Shown: positions 9,570-19,566 of the stretch, one piece after another
Position numbering within the stretch: position 1 is the stretch's first letter
How the letters are laid out: each line of letters opens with the position of its first letter
Assembly (NCBI GenBank): GCA_049999725.1
Contig: JBNGIS010010413.1
Location: 29,538 to 52,089, forward strand
Direction of reading: 5' to 3'
Length of the DNA stretch: 22,552 nt
From: Haplomitrium mnioides
Lineage: Eukaryota; Marchantiophyta; Haplomitriopsida; Calobryales
The notes under the pieces: model-generated
What the model saw: the letters and a program-made list of their open reading frames with translations, nothing else
What the model was told of the DNA's origin: nothing
Databases searched by the model: none
Program-made: the position numbers and the translations under genes

Positions 9570-11366
9570 TTAAGTCCTATTCTCGTCAAGAAGAATCGTC
9601 TCATCTAAATCGATGGCCTAAGAAGCTTTGGCATCTACAATCGTAAGAGAATCCTGTCGCGACTTTCCAGTCCCGAAAATTGCAACATAATCACCAGATG
9701 CACCAGCAATAGTAGGAGGAACATGCTCATTTTGGTATGCATATATAATCTGCAACTTTGTGAAATCAGATGGCAAAGAAACCATCATCAAATTTCTCTA
9801 GGAATAAAGATAAACTAACATCTATTATATTCTCTAGTGATGCAATTTGGCATCAACTTCAGAGCACAGAAAAGGCATGTGATAGACCTAGAGCAAAGAT
9901 CTAAGATCCAATCTTGCTCTGTTTATAAATGGTCAATGAAAAAGTTGTACAAAGCCATAGACTTTTGGTACACATTCACTAGAACATCCTTTTTTAGATG
10001 TTTAAGTTTGGCCAAAACAACTGAGTAGCTGAAAACACTTCACATTATCTGTTGAAGATGGTCGCTTTCATTGTTGAATTGCAAGTTGAAGAGCTTCATG
10101 CTCCGCTTGCCCTCTTTTGTCTAGTAGCTCATAGTCCAGCACTCATGGGCGTAAGTGATTCTAGAACCCTCTAAATGATGAATGTTGTTTTTGTCCATGG
10201 AGTTATAAAAAAAACATCAGACATTGGAAAGAAAGGAAAAAGAGGAATAAACAAGATAAACTAAAATATTAAAAAATCAAAATGGATCTTACAAGATGTC
10301 GTGATTGATGGTATAGCAAACCTCCAAAAGAGCGTCCACGATGCCGAGTTGTTGAGAAGAATGAATTATAACAAAAGACCAAAAATCAGAAGTAGTAATG
10401 GCTGCAAAAAAAAACCATGTCAAAAATGTCATCCTTCATAAAGCGCTCAGAATCATCATGCTTGCATTCCTTAAGGTTGTACCCGTAAGGAATATCAACA
10501 AGTGCTAAAGTGAAACATCTAGGTTTCACCAAGCCCTTCAACTCTCAAGCATTGGACTCCTTGTGGACTTGATAAAATATTTTGTTGAGTTCATCAACAA
10601 AGTACACTAAGTACTTGTCTTGCTCTTCAAACCCTCCTTTAGTTGGAGGGATATTAACATCATTTTGTTGCCTTGTCTTCTACTCTTTGGCTTTCTAACA
10701 GTGGAGCAGAAAAGCAGAAAGGTATGATACAAGGGTGCGGGTCTTGTCTTGATCTTGAGAGGTTTCTTTGACCCCAATTGTCTTTCGCCCTTTTGTAGCG
10801 GCCATCAATTTCTTGGCAAGCTGTTGTTTAAATGTTTTGTCATTCTATAGGCAATAAGGAGAAGAAAATAAGAGGAGAAAACAAAAACAAGGAACTCAAC
10901 TTTAAAAAGAAAGAGCGGTTCGTGTGAGAATGGGCTCTCAATTGAGCAACCGCACGAAGGGACTTCGAAGTCTATGCGCCCATAGACTCCAAAGTCAAGG
11001 CACACAAGGAATTTGGAGTCCAGGCGGGCTTGGACTTTGGAGTTCATCCGCTTATGGACTTAAGAGTTCATGCACGCACAGAGTCTCAAGTCCGTAGGAG
11101 CTCGGACTTGAAAGTTTGTGCTTGCTCAAAATTTCAAGTCCATGCTCACATGGACTTTGGAGTACATGCGAGCATGGACTTAAGAGTTCGTCCACGTGGA
11201 TTCTCAAGTCCATGCTCACGTTCACATTCAAATCCATGCTCAAATAGACTCTCAAGTTGAGGCAAAAGAGGCTAGACAAAATTTTAAAAATTGAGTAAAT
11301 CTTTTCAAACACAATTGAAGAAGACAAAGAAACACTTACCAACATTTTCTCAAAGCTTGAATAGAA
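9570..11366 (-). pseudogene. DNA N6/N4-methyltransferase-like gene, copy 2 (decayed)
   Basis: The visible exons, in gene order, are 11366-11340 (a stub, donor GTAAGTG), 10844 to about 10293 (donor GTAAGATCC, the only intact one of the three copies at this site), and 10196 to the TAA at 9570. The middle exon encodes LVDIPYGYNLKECKHDD (motif IV) and FWSFVIIHSSQQLGIVD. The last exon encodes VYQKSMALY (motif X), DLCSRSIT (motif I with both conserved glycines lost) and a degraded TREYN in place of VEYD. The acceptor before the last exon has lost its AG (CCATGGAC instead of ATAGGGAC). Stops occur at several points. The exon stub is cut by the copia LTR at 11373. No ParB-like part is present within the window. 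Confidence 0.72.
10955..11258. repeat. 24-base palindromic minisatellite in methyltransferase intron, copy 2
   Basis: About 12 diverged units of 24 bases lie inside the intron at 10845-11339. Units follow the plan GGACTnnnnAGTCC plus ATGCnnGCAT, for example a CATGGACTTTGGAGT segment followed by ACATGCGAGCATGG. The position in the intron matches the arrays at 994-1466 and 14617-15073, but unit sequences differ, so the arrays diverged or turned over independently. Confidence 0.85.
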
Positions 11367-11372
11367 AAAAGG

Positions 11373-11581
11373 TGCAAAGAAATCGAGGAGACAATTCTCT
11401 GGAGACAAATATAAGAGGGATCATATTCAACAAAATGAATTTACAAAAGAGAAGAGACTGGTGGCAAGGCGACGCTCTCTTTCTTTGCACTTAAAAGGTT
11501 CAAAATGTATTGCTTAAAATAAGACTCTACATATCTATCTGTCATCTTGGCGGGTTACTTATCGAGCTTGGTATTTCAACA
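11373..11581 (-). repeat. Copia 3' LTR, 209 bases
   Basis: On minus it starts TGTTGAAATACC directly after the polypurine tract and ends ...CTCGATTTCTTTGCA. The end matches the 5' LTR edge at the right border of the window. It is short for a copia LTR but within the known range. Confidence 0.8.
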
Positions 11582-11593
11582 CTCCCTTTTAAG
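11582..11593 (-). other. Copia polypurine tract
   Basis: On minus the run TTAAAAGGGAG immediately precedes the TGTTG that opens the LTR. This is the AAGGGGGAGTGTTG-type junction usual at the 3' end of plant copia elements. Confidence 0.75.
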
Positions 11594-12403
11594 CTCAAGC
11601 CAATGTCAAGCACTCCTATCATAGTTTGAAACTTATGTTGCTTCTCTGCACCTATTGACTTTGTAAGAATATCAGCTACTTGCTCATATGTATTCACATA
11701 CACCAAATCAATCTCACCTTCAAGTACCGTCTCTTGTATGTAATGATAATAAACCTCAATGTGTTTGGTCCTTGGATGAAATACTGGATTGTTTTCTAGT
11801 TGTATACTGCTTATGTTGTCGCAATACAAAGTCCCAGGCTCTTGCACATTGTGTCCTAAATCAGACAATAGCTTTGTAACCAAGCTTTCTCACATGCAGC
11901 CATTGTTGCTTCTCTATACTCTGCCTCTATGCTTGACAAAGCAACTATGGGTTGCTTCTTACTACTCCAACTCACTGCAGCACCTCCAATACTGAATACA
12001 TAACCACTTGTAGATCTCATGTCATATGTATATCGAGCCCAATTTGCGCCTATATATCCAAACAATTTTACTTTAGCTCCATATGCATAAAATAAGCCAT
12101 AACTCGATGTGCCTTTTGGGTAGCTTAATGCTGTCCTTGACGCATATAAATGTGGTTTTCCTGGCACTTGCATGAATTGACTAAGTATTCCCACATCATG
12201 AGACATGTCTGGTCTTGTCATGGTTGCATAAATCAAACTTCTGACCATTTTCCGATACATAGTTGGATCTTCCAATTCATCTCCCAAATCAGCTCTTAAA
12301 TTTGCATTTTGCTCAAGCGGAGTAGAAATAGGCTTACATACTATCATACCATATTTTTATAGCATGCCCAGAATATACTTCCATTGTAGTAACCAAATAC
12401 CAA
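11582..12403 (-). pseudogene. Copia reverse transcriptase C-terminal part and RNase H
   Basis: On minus the sequence starts in RT with a segment ending KPISTPLEQN and continues with MYRKMVRSLIYATMTRPDMS (the usual VGSLMYLTNTRPDI region). The RNase H part carries SGYVFSIGGAAVSWSSKKQ and SSIEAEYREA with the conserved acidic residues. After a frame change near 11880 come LYCDNISSIQLENNP, RTKHIEVYYHYIQE and YEQVADILTKS, all standard for copia RNase H. A stop interrupts the first segment near 12354. The upstream boundary at about 12403 is the junction with element copy 3, and the first half of RT is missing. It is not functional. Confidence 0.9.
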
Positions 12404-12431
12404 CAACCGCTACTTTGAACCAAGAACCGCT
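12404..12431 (-). repeat. Shared 28-base element end (copy 3)
   Basis: On plus it reads AACCGCTACTTTGAACCAAG and continues AACCGCTA. It is the inverted counterpart of 3710-3737 with the same paired octamers and spacer. To its left begins copia RT sequence (GIWLLQWKYI on minus), showing insertion into copia coding sequence. Confidence 0.8.
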
Positions 12432-12679
12432 ATTGAGTTCCTGTTTCATTTGGTAATTGGAAATATTATTTTTTGTAATTTGGTATTGAAAAACATCAAT
12501 TTTATGTTTGTGATCTTTTTTCCCAAAGAAAGTCGTTTTTTTTTAAATACAAATTGCGTATTTTACATTGACATTATATTTTTAAAATTTCTTTATAATA
12601 AACATCCACAATAAAAAGCATTATAGTTATTGAAATAATTTATTAAAACCTCACACTATTGTGAATACACTAAATTCAT

Positions 12680-12681
<2 letters not shown>

Positions 12682-12729
<48 letters not shown>
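12682..12729. repeat. (TA)24 microsatellite
   Basis: A near-perfect run of about 24 TA dinucleotides. The corresponding place in copy 1 (about 3440-3450) has only GATATATG, so the run expanded after the copies separated. Confidence 0.95.
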
Positions 12730-12731
<2 letters not shown>

Positions 12732-12819
12732 TTTATTTTGAAAAACATTATATGCAAATGTGGATGTTTACTCAATTAGTGACTTTGAACTAGATTATGA
12801 GCATCATAGCTGTTAAATC

Positions 12820-13115
12820 CTAAGCAACCAGAGACTCCAAACTAGAACCCTAAAGCTTATGCGTGCATAGGCTCTTAACGAGAACAATAAAGCTAGAGAC
12901 GTGTAGACTCCGAACAAGAACTCTAAAGCTTATGTGTGCAGAGACTTTGAACAAGAACCTTAAAGCTTATACATACATAAACTCCGAACGAGAACTATAA
13001 AGCTTATGTATGTATAAACTCTAAAAAAGAAACCTAAAGCTTAGGCGGCCAGAGATTGCTAAAGCTCATGCGTGAATGGACTCCAAGCACTGTGCACAAG
13101 AACTCCAAATGATTC
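12820..13115 (-). repeat. 36-37-base minisatellite, 3' region of element copy 3
   Basis: About eight diverged units corresponding to the array at 2920-3365. On plus the units carry AGAACCCTAAAGCTTATGCG followed by TGCATAGGCTC-type sequence. Several units have lost CpG sites (for example TTATACATACATAAAC), consistent with deamination of methylated cytosine. Confidence 0.8.
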
Positions 13116-14616
13116 TTGTACTAGCAATTGACTCCAAACCATTCTTAGGAACACCAAATTGAATCGTGATGAAAGACTTAAAATGGATTAGGAGTGCAAC
13201 AAATTGAAACTTTAGCAAATAAAACTTTGTAAAAAAAAATACTTTACTAATAAAACAATTTGTTCAAGTAGATGCTCAGGCTTTATCCTCTTCAAGAGGA
13301 ATTGTCTCATCTAAATCCAATGGCTGAGCATTTGCAGTCACTAGAGAGTCATGTCGAGACTTTCCAGTCTCGGATATGGCAATAGAATCACTAGTAGCAC
13401 ATGCAGTACCAAGAGGAATAGGTTCCTTCTAGTATGCATAGACTATCTGTGACTCTGTCACATCAGATGGCAAGGAAGCCATTGTCAAAATTCTTTGAGA
13501 AATGTAGATAGACTGATGTCTATCATATTCCACCACGATGCAGTTTTGCATCAGCTTTTAAGCACAAACAAGACTTGTAACAGACCCAGAGCAAAGATCT
13601 AAGATCCAATCCTACTCTGTTGACAAATGGTCAATGAAAAAATTATAAAGAGCTTGCAGTTTTTGATAAACATTGACAAGAGCATCATCTCCTAGATGTT
13701 TAAGTTTCGCCAAAACCGCAGGACAAATAAGAACACCATGCATTATTTGTTGAGGTAGACCAGTTGTAGGAGAAGGCTTCAAATTAAAAAGCCTCATGCT
13801 CCTCTTTCCTTCTTTTGTCTAGTAGCTCACTGTCCAATACTCATAGGCGTGTACGATTCTTAGACCACCAAAATGATGAATGTTGCTTTTGTCCCTATAA
13901 AAAGAAAAACAAACAAATCAAACATTGTAAACAAAGTGCAGGAAAGTAAAAAAAAAGAAATTAAAAACTAAAAAATCAAAGAAGAACTGATGAGATGCCA
14001 TGGTCGATTGCACATCAAACTTCCGAAAGGGCATCCTCGACGATGCCAAATTGTTGCGATGAATGTATAATTATAAAAGACCAAAAATCCGACATTGTGA
14101 TTGCTGTGTCAAAAGATGAAACCATGTTAAAAATGTCATCTTTGGAAAATGGTTTAGAATCGTCATGCTTACATTCCTTAAGGTTGTAACCGTAAAGAAT
14201 ATCCGCAATTGCCAAAGTGAAACACCTAGGTTTCACAAAGCCCTTCAACTATCGAGCGTTGGCCTCCCAGTAGACTTGGTAAAATGCCACGTTGAGACTA
14301 TCGACATAAGACAATAAGTCCTCATCCTCGTCTCTCACAACTCCATTAGTTGGAAGAGATGCAGTACAACTTTGCTGCCTTGATTTCCACTCTCTAGCTT
14401 TTTGGCAATGAAGAAGAAAAGCTCAATGATAGGAAACGAGTATGGGAGCTTGGTCTTGATCTTCTGGGGCTTTTTCGACCCCTGATATTTTTCGGCCTTT
14501 GGCAGCTACTGTCAATTTTTTTGCTAGTTGACATTTGAATGTTTTGTCCCCCTGCACGTAACAAAAACAGAAAACAATATGAGGAGACAAAAAAATTTAA
14601 AGACTTGAGGGACATT

Positions 14617-15073
14617 GAACTCCATGCTCGCATGGAAAATAAAGTCAAAGTGCATGACTTCAAAGTTCAAGCGTGTTGGGACTTTGATGTCAAGGAAAGC
14701 TTGGACTTCAAAGTCCTTGCTCGTCTATACACGCATGGACTTCACAGTCCTAGCACGCTAGGAATTGATAGCCCAAGCTTGCTTGGACTTCGCTGTCTAT
14801 GCTCGCATGGACTTTGGAGTTCATGCACATATAAACTTCTTAGTACATGTCGCTTGGAATTTTTACTCCATGTGCGCAAGGATCTCTTAGACAAGCGCGC
14901 TTGGACTCTAAGGTCCAAGAGGGGAAGCACTACGCAGTCCATGCATGCATGGATTGTAAATTTTGATTGCGCATGGACTGTGAAGTCCAAGCGCGCTTGG
15001 ACTGTGAAGTAAAGCTGCGAAGAGACTAAGAAGTCTATGCGCGCATGGACTTCACAGTCCTTGCACGAAAAGA
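14617..15073. repeat. 24-base palindromic minisatellite in methyltransferase intron 2, copy 3
   Basis: About 19 diverged units of 24 bases inside the intron at 14552-15165. Well-kept units include a CATGGACTGTGAAGTCCAAG segment followed by CGCGCTTGGACT. The array occupies the same intron position as those at 994-1466 and 10955-11258. Nearly every unit is built from two dyads. Confidence 0.9.
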
Positions 15074-16709
15074 CGCAAAACCTATTTTATCAAAACCAAA
15101 GATAACTTAAAGTAAATTCACTACAACTCCAAAGAAATGAATGTACTATGAAAACAAGAACTTACCAAAAGCTTCTCAAAGCTTGAATAGAAAGCAGCCA
15201 TCTTGGACTACTAATTGTGGAGAGGGTACTCCTCTCTTGCTTCCTCCTAGCTGTTACAGTAAACTTCTCACAAAAAACATTTTACCATAACTACCAAAAA
15301 TTTATGTCTCTCTGCCTCCCAAGATATTTCATCCATTGAAAGCTCTTCGGCTTCCACCCGCTTCAAAACTGAAATTTTAACTTCATCAAGAAGACCCTAA
15401 AAGGACTTCCAATGTGTCCACTTCATGTCCTTCATTCTAAGAGATCCCTTGGCCTTCGACTTCTGGCCCTTAACAATATTCTTCTCCCACATAAAAAATA
15501 TGCTCTCTTGTAGATCCCAGAGCTCACCACTTCTGAATGCCAACTAAAACCAATTGTCATGAGAAGTGACTATCTTCTCAAGTGTTGACTTGGGCTTGAT
15601 CTCCAAGGTTTTCTACACCAATTCTCTTTTCAATTTTTGGGATGACACCATCCCAATCTCCACAAATCTTTGATGTCAATATTTGACCTTTTAAATAGAG
15701 GTCATTTCCAGCCTGTACCTCTAGTTGTAGTTGTCATCAAGTGCAAAAATGTGGGTCTATATTGGTGTAAGGCCCATGTACACATAATAGTTGCAGAGTG
15801 ATAATGTCGGATTCTTCGCTCCGTATTTTTTGATCAATAGCTACCTTGTTGCAGCACTGTGATTGCCTCTTGCAATCTCGTAGCGATACTTGTCAGGATT
15901 CCTAATATCAAACTCTGACTTGTCTTTTAACCCACACTTCAGGTCAACAACAATAATGAAAAAACTATGCTCATACTTGTTTGTGAGCATTCTCTACGCT
16001 AGAAGCTCAACGAAATCTTCATTCAGCCTTCTAATCTGGAAGAGTCCCCAGTTGTTCTTTCCAAATTTTGGCAGATTCAAATTCTCCAGCCTAATGGTGA
16101 TTGTTTCTTCACGGACTCTACATCGCTTGATTACTGACTCCCTTATTTTGTTTTTGTCTTTCTCAGACAATGTCTTAAGGTCCACTTGCTCCCTTTCCTG
16201 GAAAGTTCGCAACCCCTTGTGGGATTGCTTTTTTGCTCTTGATGTTGGAGCCCGAACTGGCTCCAGCTCTAATTCTTGCCCCGATTTTCTTGGTGATGAA
16301 GGCGAAGGGGCAACAAAAAAGACCTTACTATAAATTCAGATGGGCCTAGCTTCTTCTCAATGACCGGTACTAGAACAAGCTTTTTCTTCTAGACCATCTG
16401 TTTCTTGTTTTTGGGAGCCTCAATTGGCTCTCCACCTCCTTTCTTTTTTTTTTTGGGCAAAAGAGCCTACCGCGTAAACTGAAAATGTTGCCACGCTTGG
16501 ATGCGGCACTAGTTGTTGAATATTAACGCCTTGTTTGGGCTTTAGATTCTTAATATGGATTGCCAACTTGATGAAATCGCGCTCGACGCACTTTGCGTTT
16601 TTGTAACCATCGACAAAATCTGCCAAAAACTGAGTAAACTGAAAACAAAACAAAAAATAATTAAGCACAAGTACAAGTGTTCAAGGTTAGAGATAAGACA
16701 ATGCATTCA

Positions 16710-17018
16710 TTGCGTGCAGAGACTCCAATAACCATACGCACATGCATAAGGGAGTCCATGCGTGCATAAGTCCAAGTGCGACTTGACCCCCGAGTCTAGG
16801 CAAGCAAGGACTCTTGGGAGTCCATGTGCGAATGAACTCCCAAGTCCTTGTGCACATGGACTCCCCAAACCCTGCGTGCTTGGACTTGGGAGTCCATGCG
16901 CACATGGACTCCCAAGTCCTACAGCGCAAGGACTCCTAAGTCCATGCACGCATGGACTCCCGGATCCATGTACACATGGACCTCGAGACTCCATGCTCGC
17001 ATGGACTTGGGAGTTTCG
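16710..17018. repeat. 24-base palindromic minisatellite in intron 1, copy 3
   Basis: About 13 units of 24 bases lie inside the intron at 16639-17068. They are built as GGACTTGGGAGTCC (or its complement GGACTCCCAAGTCC) plus ATGCGCACAT. The same two-dyad plan as in intron 2 is used, but the 14-base part has a GGG/CCC centre, so this array is a distinct subfamily in a different intron of the same gene. Confidence 0.9.
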
Positions 17019-17422
17019 ACTTAGTAAGAAAGAAACAAGTGAAAAAGGATTTTCAGAATTTACCTTACCATCTTCCTTTGCCGCCTGAAGATGCTTGACA
17101 AAATGTCCTTCTCCTTCATTTCAAAAAAAGAAAATCGTTTGTGATTTGCATAGTAAAGGGTAATTGAATCCTAGGGCTGCACAAGCAGCCCGATGTTGGA
17201 TTTCTTGCCTTCACGTATCATGGTGATTTGGACTACTAGACTCAAATTGAATTTCTCACCTTCACCAACAAAAAGATAAAGATGTTGATCAAGGTCTTTC
17301 AAGGAGCAGTAATAAACAAGCCAATTCCACTCTAGTTTTTCAGGCTCTAGATTCTTAACAACATCCGAATACTTGTATGGCTTTGGTTGAGTAGAGCGGG
17401 AAACATTTCCTTAAGATGTCAT

Positions 17423-17992
17423 TCTCAAGCTGTTAGAAATAGGTCTAATTGTAGGTAAAACATTTAATGAACAAAAGCTCACAAATCTCTAGAGGTTGGA
17501 AATTGCAAAAAAGTATGTAAATGCAAAAACAATGATGACTAGAAACAAAAACCAAAAATTGAACTTGCGATAATGGAAAGAAACTTTCCACTGATGCTCC
17601 TTTTATAGCTAAATTTCAAAAAATGACTTTTCTCACCAAAAAAGGATTCGCAGATATCTTGACACGTAGGTTCGTATAGTGCAAACAAAAAGAGTTAGTA
17701 TGTAAAGCATTGCTTGTTTTCATCTTTCCAATTTCTTTTTTTCATTTTCTTCACAAAAAGTTTCCAATTTTGTCATTTTGCAAAACAGTTCTTAAAAAAC
17801 ACATCTTTTAGATGTGTTGTAAGAGGCCTATAATATTTGTTAAAATAGTTTCTTGAAGTACTTGATTTTTAGTGAGCCTTTTCAATGGCTAGAATTTTTT
17901 AAGGTAAGAAAAGGTTAGAGTTCTAAGATTCATCTTCACAAAAAAGTGTTTCTTCTGATAGGCAGGTTGAGATTTGTTCGAGCGTCAATTAT
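17423..17992. promoter_or_regulatory. Divergent promoter region between methyltransferase and transposase-like genes
   Basis: An AT-rich spacer of 570 bases. On minus a canonical box CTATAAAA lies at 17601-17608, about 180 bases before the ATG at 17422, leaving room for a leader of about 150 bases. On plus the candidate box CTATAATATTT is at about 17829-17839. It is followed by a possible leader exon ending AAG|GTAAG at about 17901 and a possible acceptor GATAGGCAG at about 17957-17965. The plus-strand signals are weaker. No other gene is seen in the spacer. Confidence 0.5.
17601..17608 (-). promoter_or_regulatory. TATA box of the ParB-methyltransferase gene
   Basis: On minus the sequence is GCTATAAAAGGAGC, a strong plant TATA match. 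Its distance to the first ATG of the gene supports real promoter function before the gene decayed. Confidence 0.6.
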
Positions 17993-18100
17993 TTGGAGAC
18001 AAGCAATGGAGTACCCAAAGCATCAAGTGTGATGGCGAGTACATTGGGGAAAAGGATGGCTTCTATTAAATTAGATAGCTCTGCCCAAAAAGATCAAGAA

Positions 18101-18250
18101 GCTGAACTCCATGCATGCATAGGATCAAGGACTCAACCTTATGTGCGCATAAGGTCAAGGAGTGAATCCAATGCGTGCATACAATTAGCGACTGAACAAC
18201 TTGCACGTAAAGGATCAAGGAGGGAACCCACTGCTTGCACAAAATTAAAG
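18101..18250 (+). repeat. In-frame 30-base minisatellite encoding 10-residue repeats
   Basis: Five units of exactly 30 bases, no indels, with a core such as ATGCGTGCATA and a spacer resembling GGATCAAGGA. They encode AELHACIGSR, TQPYVRIRSR, SESNACIQLA, TEQLARKGSR and REPTACTKLK. The core dyad is the one seen in the intron arrays, but here the period is a whole number of codons and the frame is kept. Confidence 0.85.
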
Positions 18251-19566
18251 AAACAATCTTCATCCAACACAAGATCTTTGTTGCCCTTCAAGTGGTCAAA
18301 GTTGAATCTTTCTTCTGAGTATTCTAATGTATCAGCAAAAAAAGTTCAACACAAAAATTCCAGACGGTTGTAGACCTTTCTTCGTCCACATCTGAAGGAG
18401 GCCTCAATATTCTTGATCAAAGTGTGTTTGTTGTAAACACAAAAAGCATATAATTTGTGGACAATTTTAATTTTAGAGATGAGTAGTTGTCTCCGATAGC
18501 ACCACTTAAACAATGAGTGATTTCGTTTCAAGTTGCACCTCGCAAGAAGATTGGGACATCTAAAACAAACCAAATTATTTTGGAGGAATCTTCAGACGAT
18601 AGTTTGGGAAACGATTCTAGCAAAGAGTCTTAATCAATCAACATTTCTTTGGAGTTATTGCCAAAAGCACTGATTTTGTTACAAAAATATTTCCTTCTAA
18701 TCAAGATATTGATCAAGATTCTGTTTTGGAATGGTGTAGTTCTCCCAATCCCCAAGAAGAACCTCATCTCTTAAAAAAATATGCGACGAAACAAACAGTG
18801 TTTATGATGATAACCAAGATCTTTAGAATGAACTATCTCCTATTGCTGGATCTGTAAGGGCCAAAACCCAAATGGGTAAACACCTTACACAAAAATTCTT
18901 TGCGGAAAATCCATCATGACGAGAGCTTTGTGAAGAAAAAACTCGATTCAATGTCAATTTCTAAATTGAAGAGAATTTCTTGTTGTCAAAATAATTTTTT
19001 GTCATTGTGCAAGACAGATTTTTTGAAAACTATGAGAGAAATGTACTTTTGACAAAGCATGAAGAATCAAGATATCACACTGTAGTAGGGAATACCATGA
19101 AAAGACTCTGATGTTGAAAATCTATTTACACTGCTTGGTGGTGCCTTTATCTATAAAAGAGCCTTTAAATTAATATTAGCACTAGGGAATGACAGAAACC
19201 AAAGGATTCAAAATCTCAAAAACGCATATCCTAGAGGCATTTTTGGAAAAAGAGAACTATCTACTAAAGGAGTTTTTGTGTGTGAGTGAATGGACAATTT
19301 TTTCCAAGGATATTGTGAGAGAATGCCCACTCACAAAGTGTATAACTTGCCCGATAACTTTACAACATAGGAAGTTTATGACTACTACACAACTTATTTG
19401 AAAGAGAAAGATCCCCATTGCATTCTTAGTTTCTCGAGTTTTACAAAACATTGGAGAACTCATTTTCCAAATATAAAAATTCCAAAACTCAATAGGTTTG
19501 TTGTTTGTGAAACATGTGAAGAAATAAAATCTTTGCAAGAAAAATCTGTCTTGGAGTTTGACAAAG

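Larger units (their letters stand above)
8635..11366 (-). mobile_element. ParB-methyltransferase element, copy 2, interrupted by copia
   Basis: This minus-strand copy runs from the shared end at 8635-8662 to about 11366, where the LTR of the copia element begins. Homology with copy 3 covers the gene, its introns and parts of the 3' region. The 3' minisatellite is reduced to a remnant at about 9091-9120 (two CATGC-type dyads). The remaining 5' part probably lies beyond the copia element, to the right of this window. The left end abuts gypsy protease sequence. Confidence 0.6.
12432..13275 (-). other. 3' untranslated and tail region of element copy 3
   Basis: The stretch has no genes and is AT-rich near the end. 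It holds a (TA)n microsatellite at 12682-12729, the minisatellite at 12820-13115, and a segment near 13140-13260 that is closely alignable to the same part of copy 1. No coding potential is seen. Confidence 0.55.
13276..17422 (-). pseudogene. ParB-like / DNA N6-N4 methyltransferase fusion gene, fullest copy
   Basis: Four exons: 17422-17069, 16638-15166, 14551 to about 13993, and 13894-13276 (TGA). Introns 1 and 2 have GT donors and AG acceptors; donor 3 is CA. Exon 1 (118 codons, first ATG at 17422) encodes an unrecognised domain with stops at codon 4 and later. Exon 2 encodes a lysine-rich linker, then a ParB/Srx-like region at about 16210-15790 (LENLNLPKFGKNNWGLFQIR, RLNEDFVELLA, RYEIARGNHSAATR), then a tryptophan-rich helical segment. 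Exon 3 carries ADILYGYNLKECKHDD (motif IV). Exon 4 carries VYQKLQALY (motif X), DLCSGSVT (motif I) and VVEYD (motif II). An intact protein would have roughly 1,000 residues. It would bind DNA through the ParB-like part and methylate base amino groups; this activity is inferred from motifs. Frameshifts (near 16320 and 16450) and several stops inactivate it. Confidence 0.72.

Noticed and set aside
15890-16333. Plus-strand 147-codon open frame
   Set aside because: It is antisense to the ParB-like exon. The minus-strand reading has the coherent domain sequence and agrees with exon structure.
13276-17422. MT-A70-type RNA or DNA adenine methyltransferase
   Set aside because: MT-A70 proteins have DPPW and a different arrangement. 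Here motif IV is DIPY/DILY followed by GYNL, and motif I lies C-terminal with a QK motif X before it.
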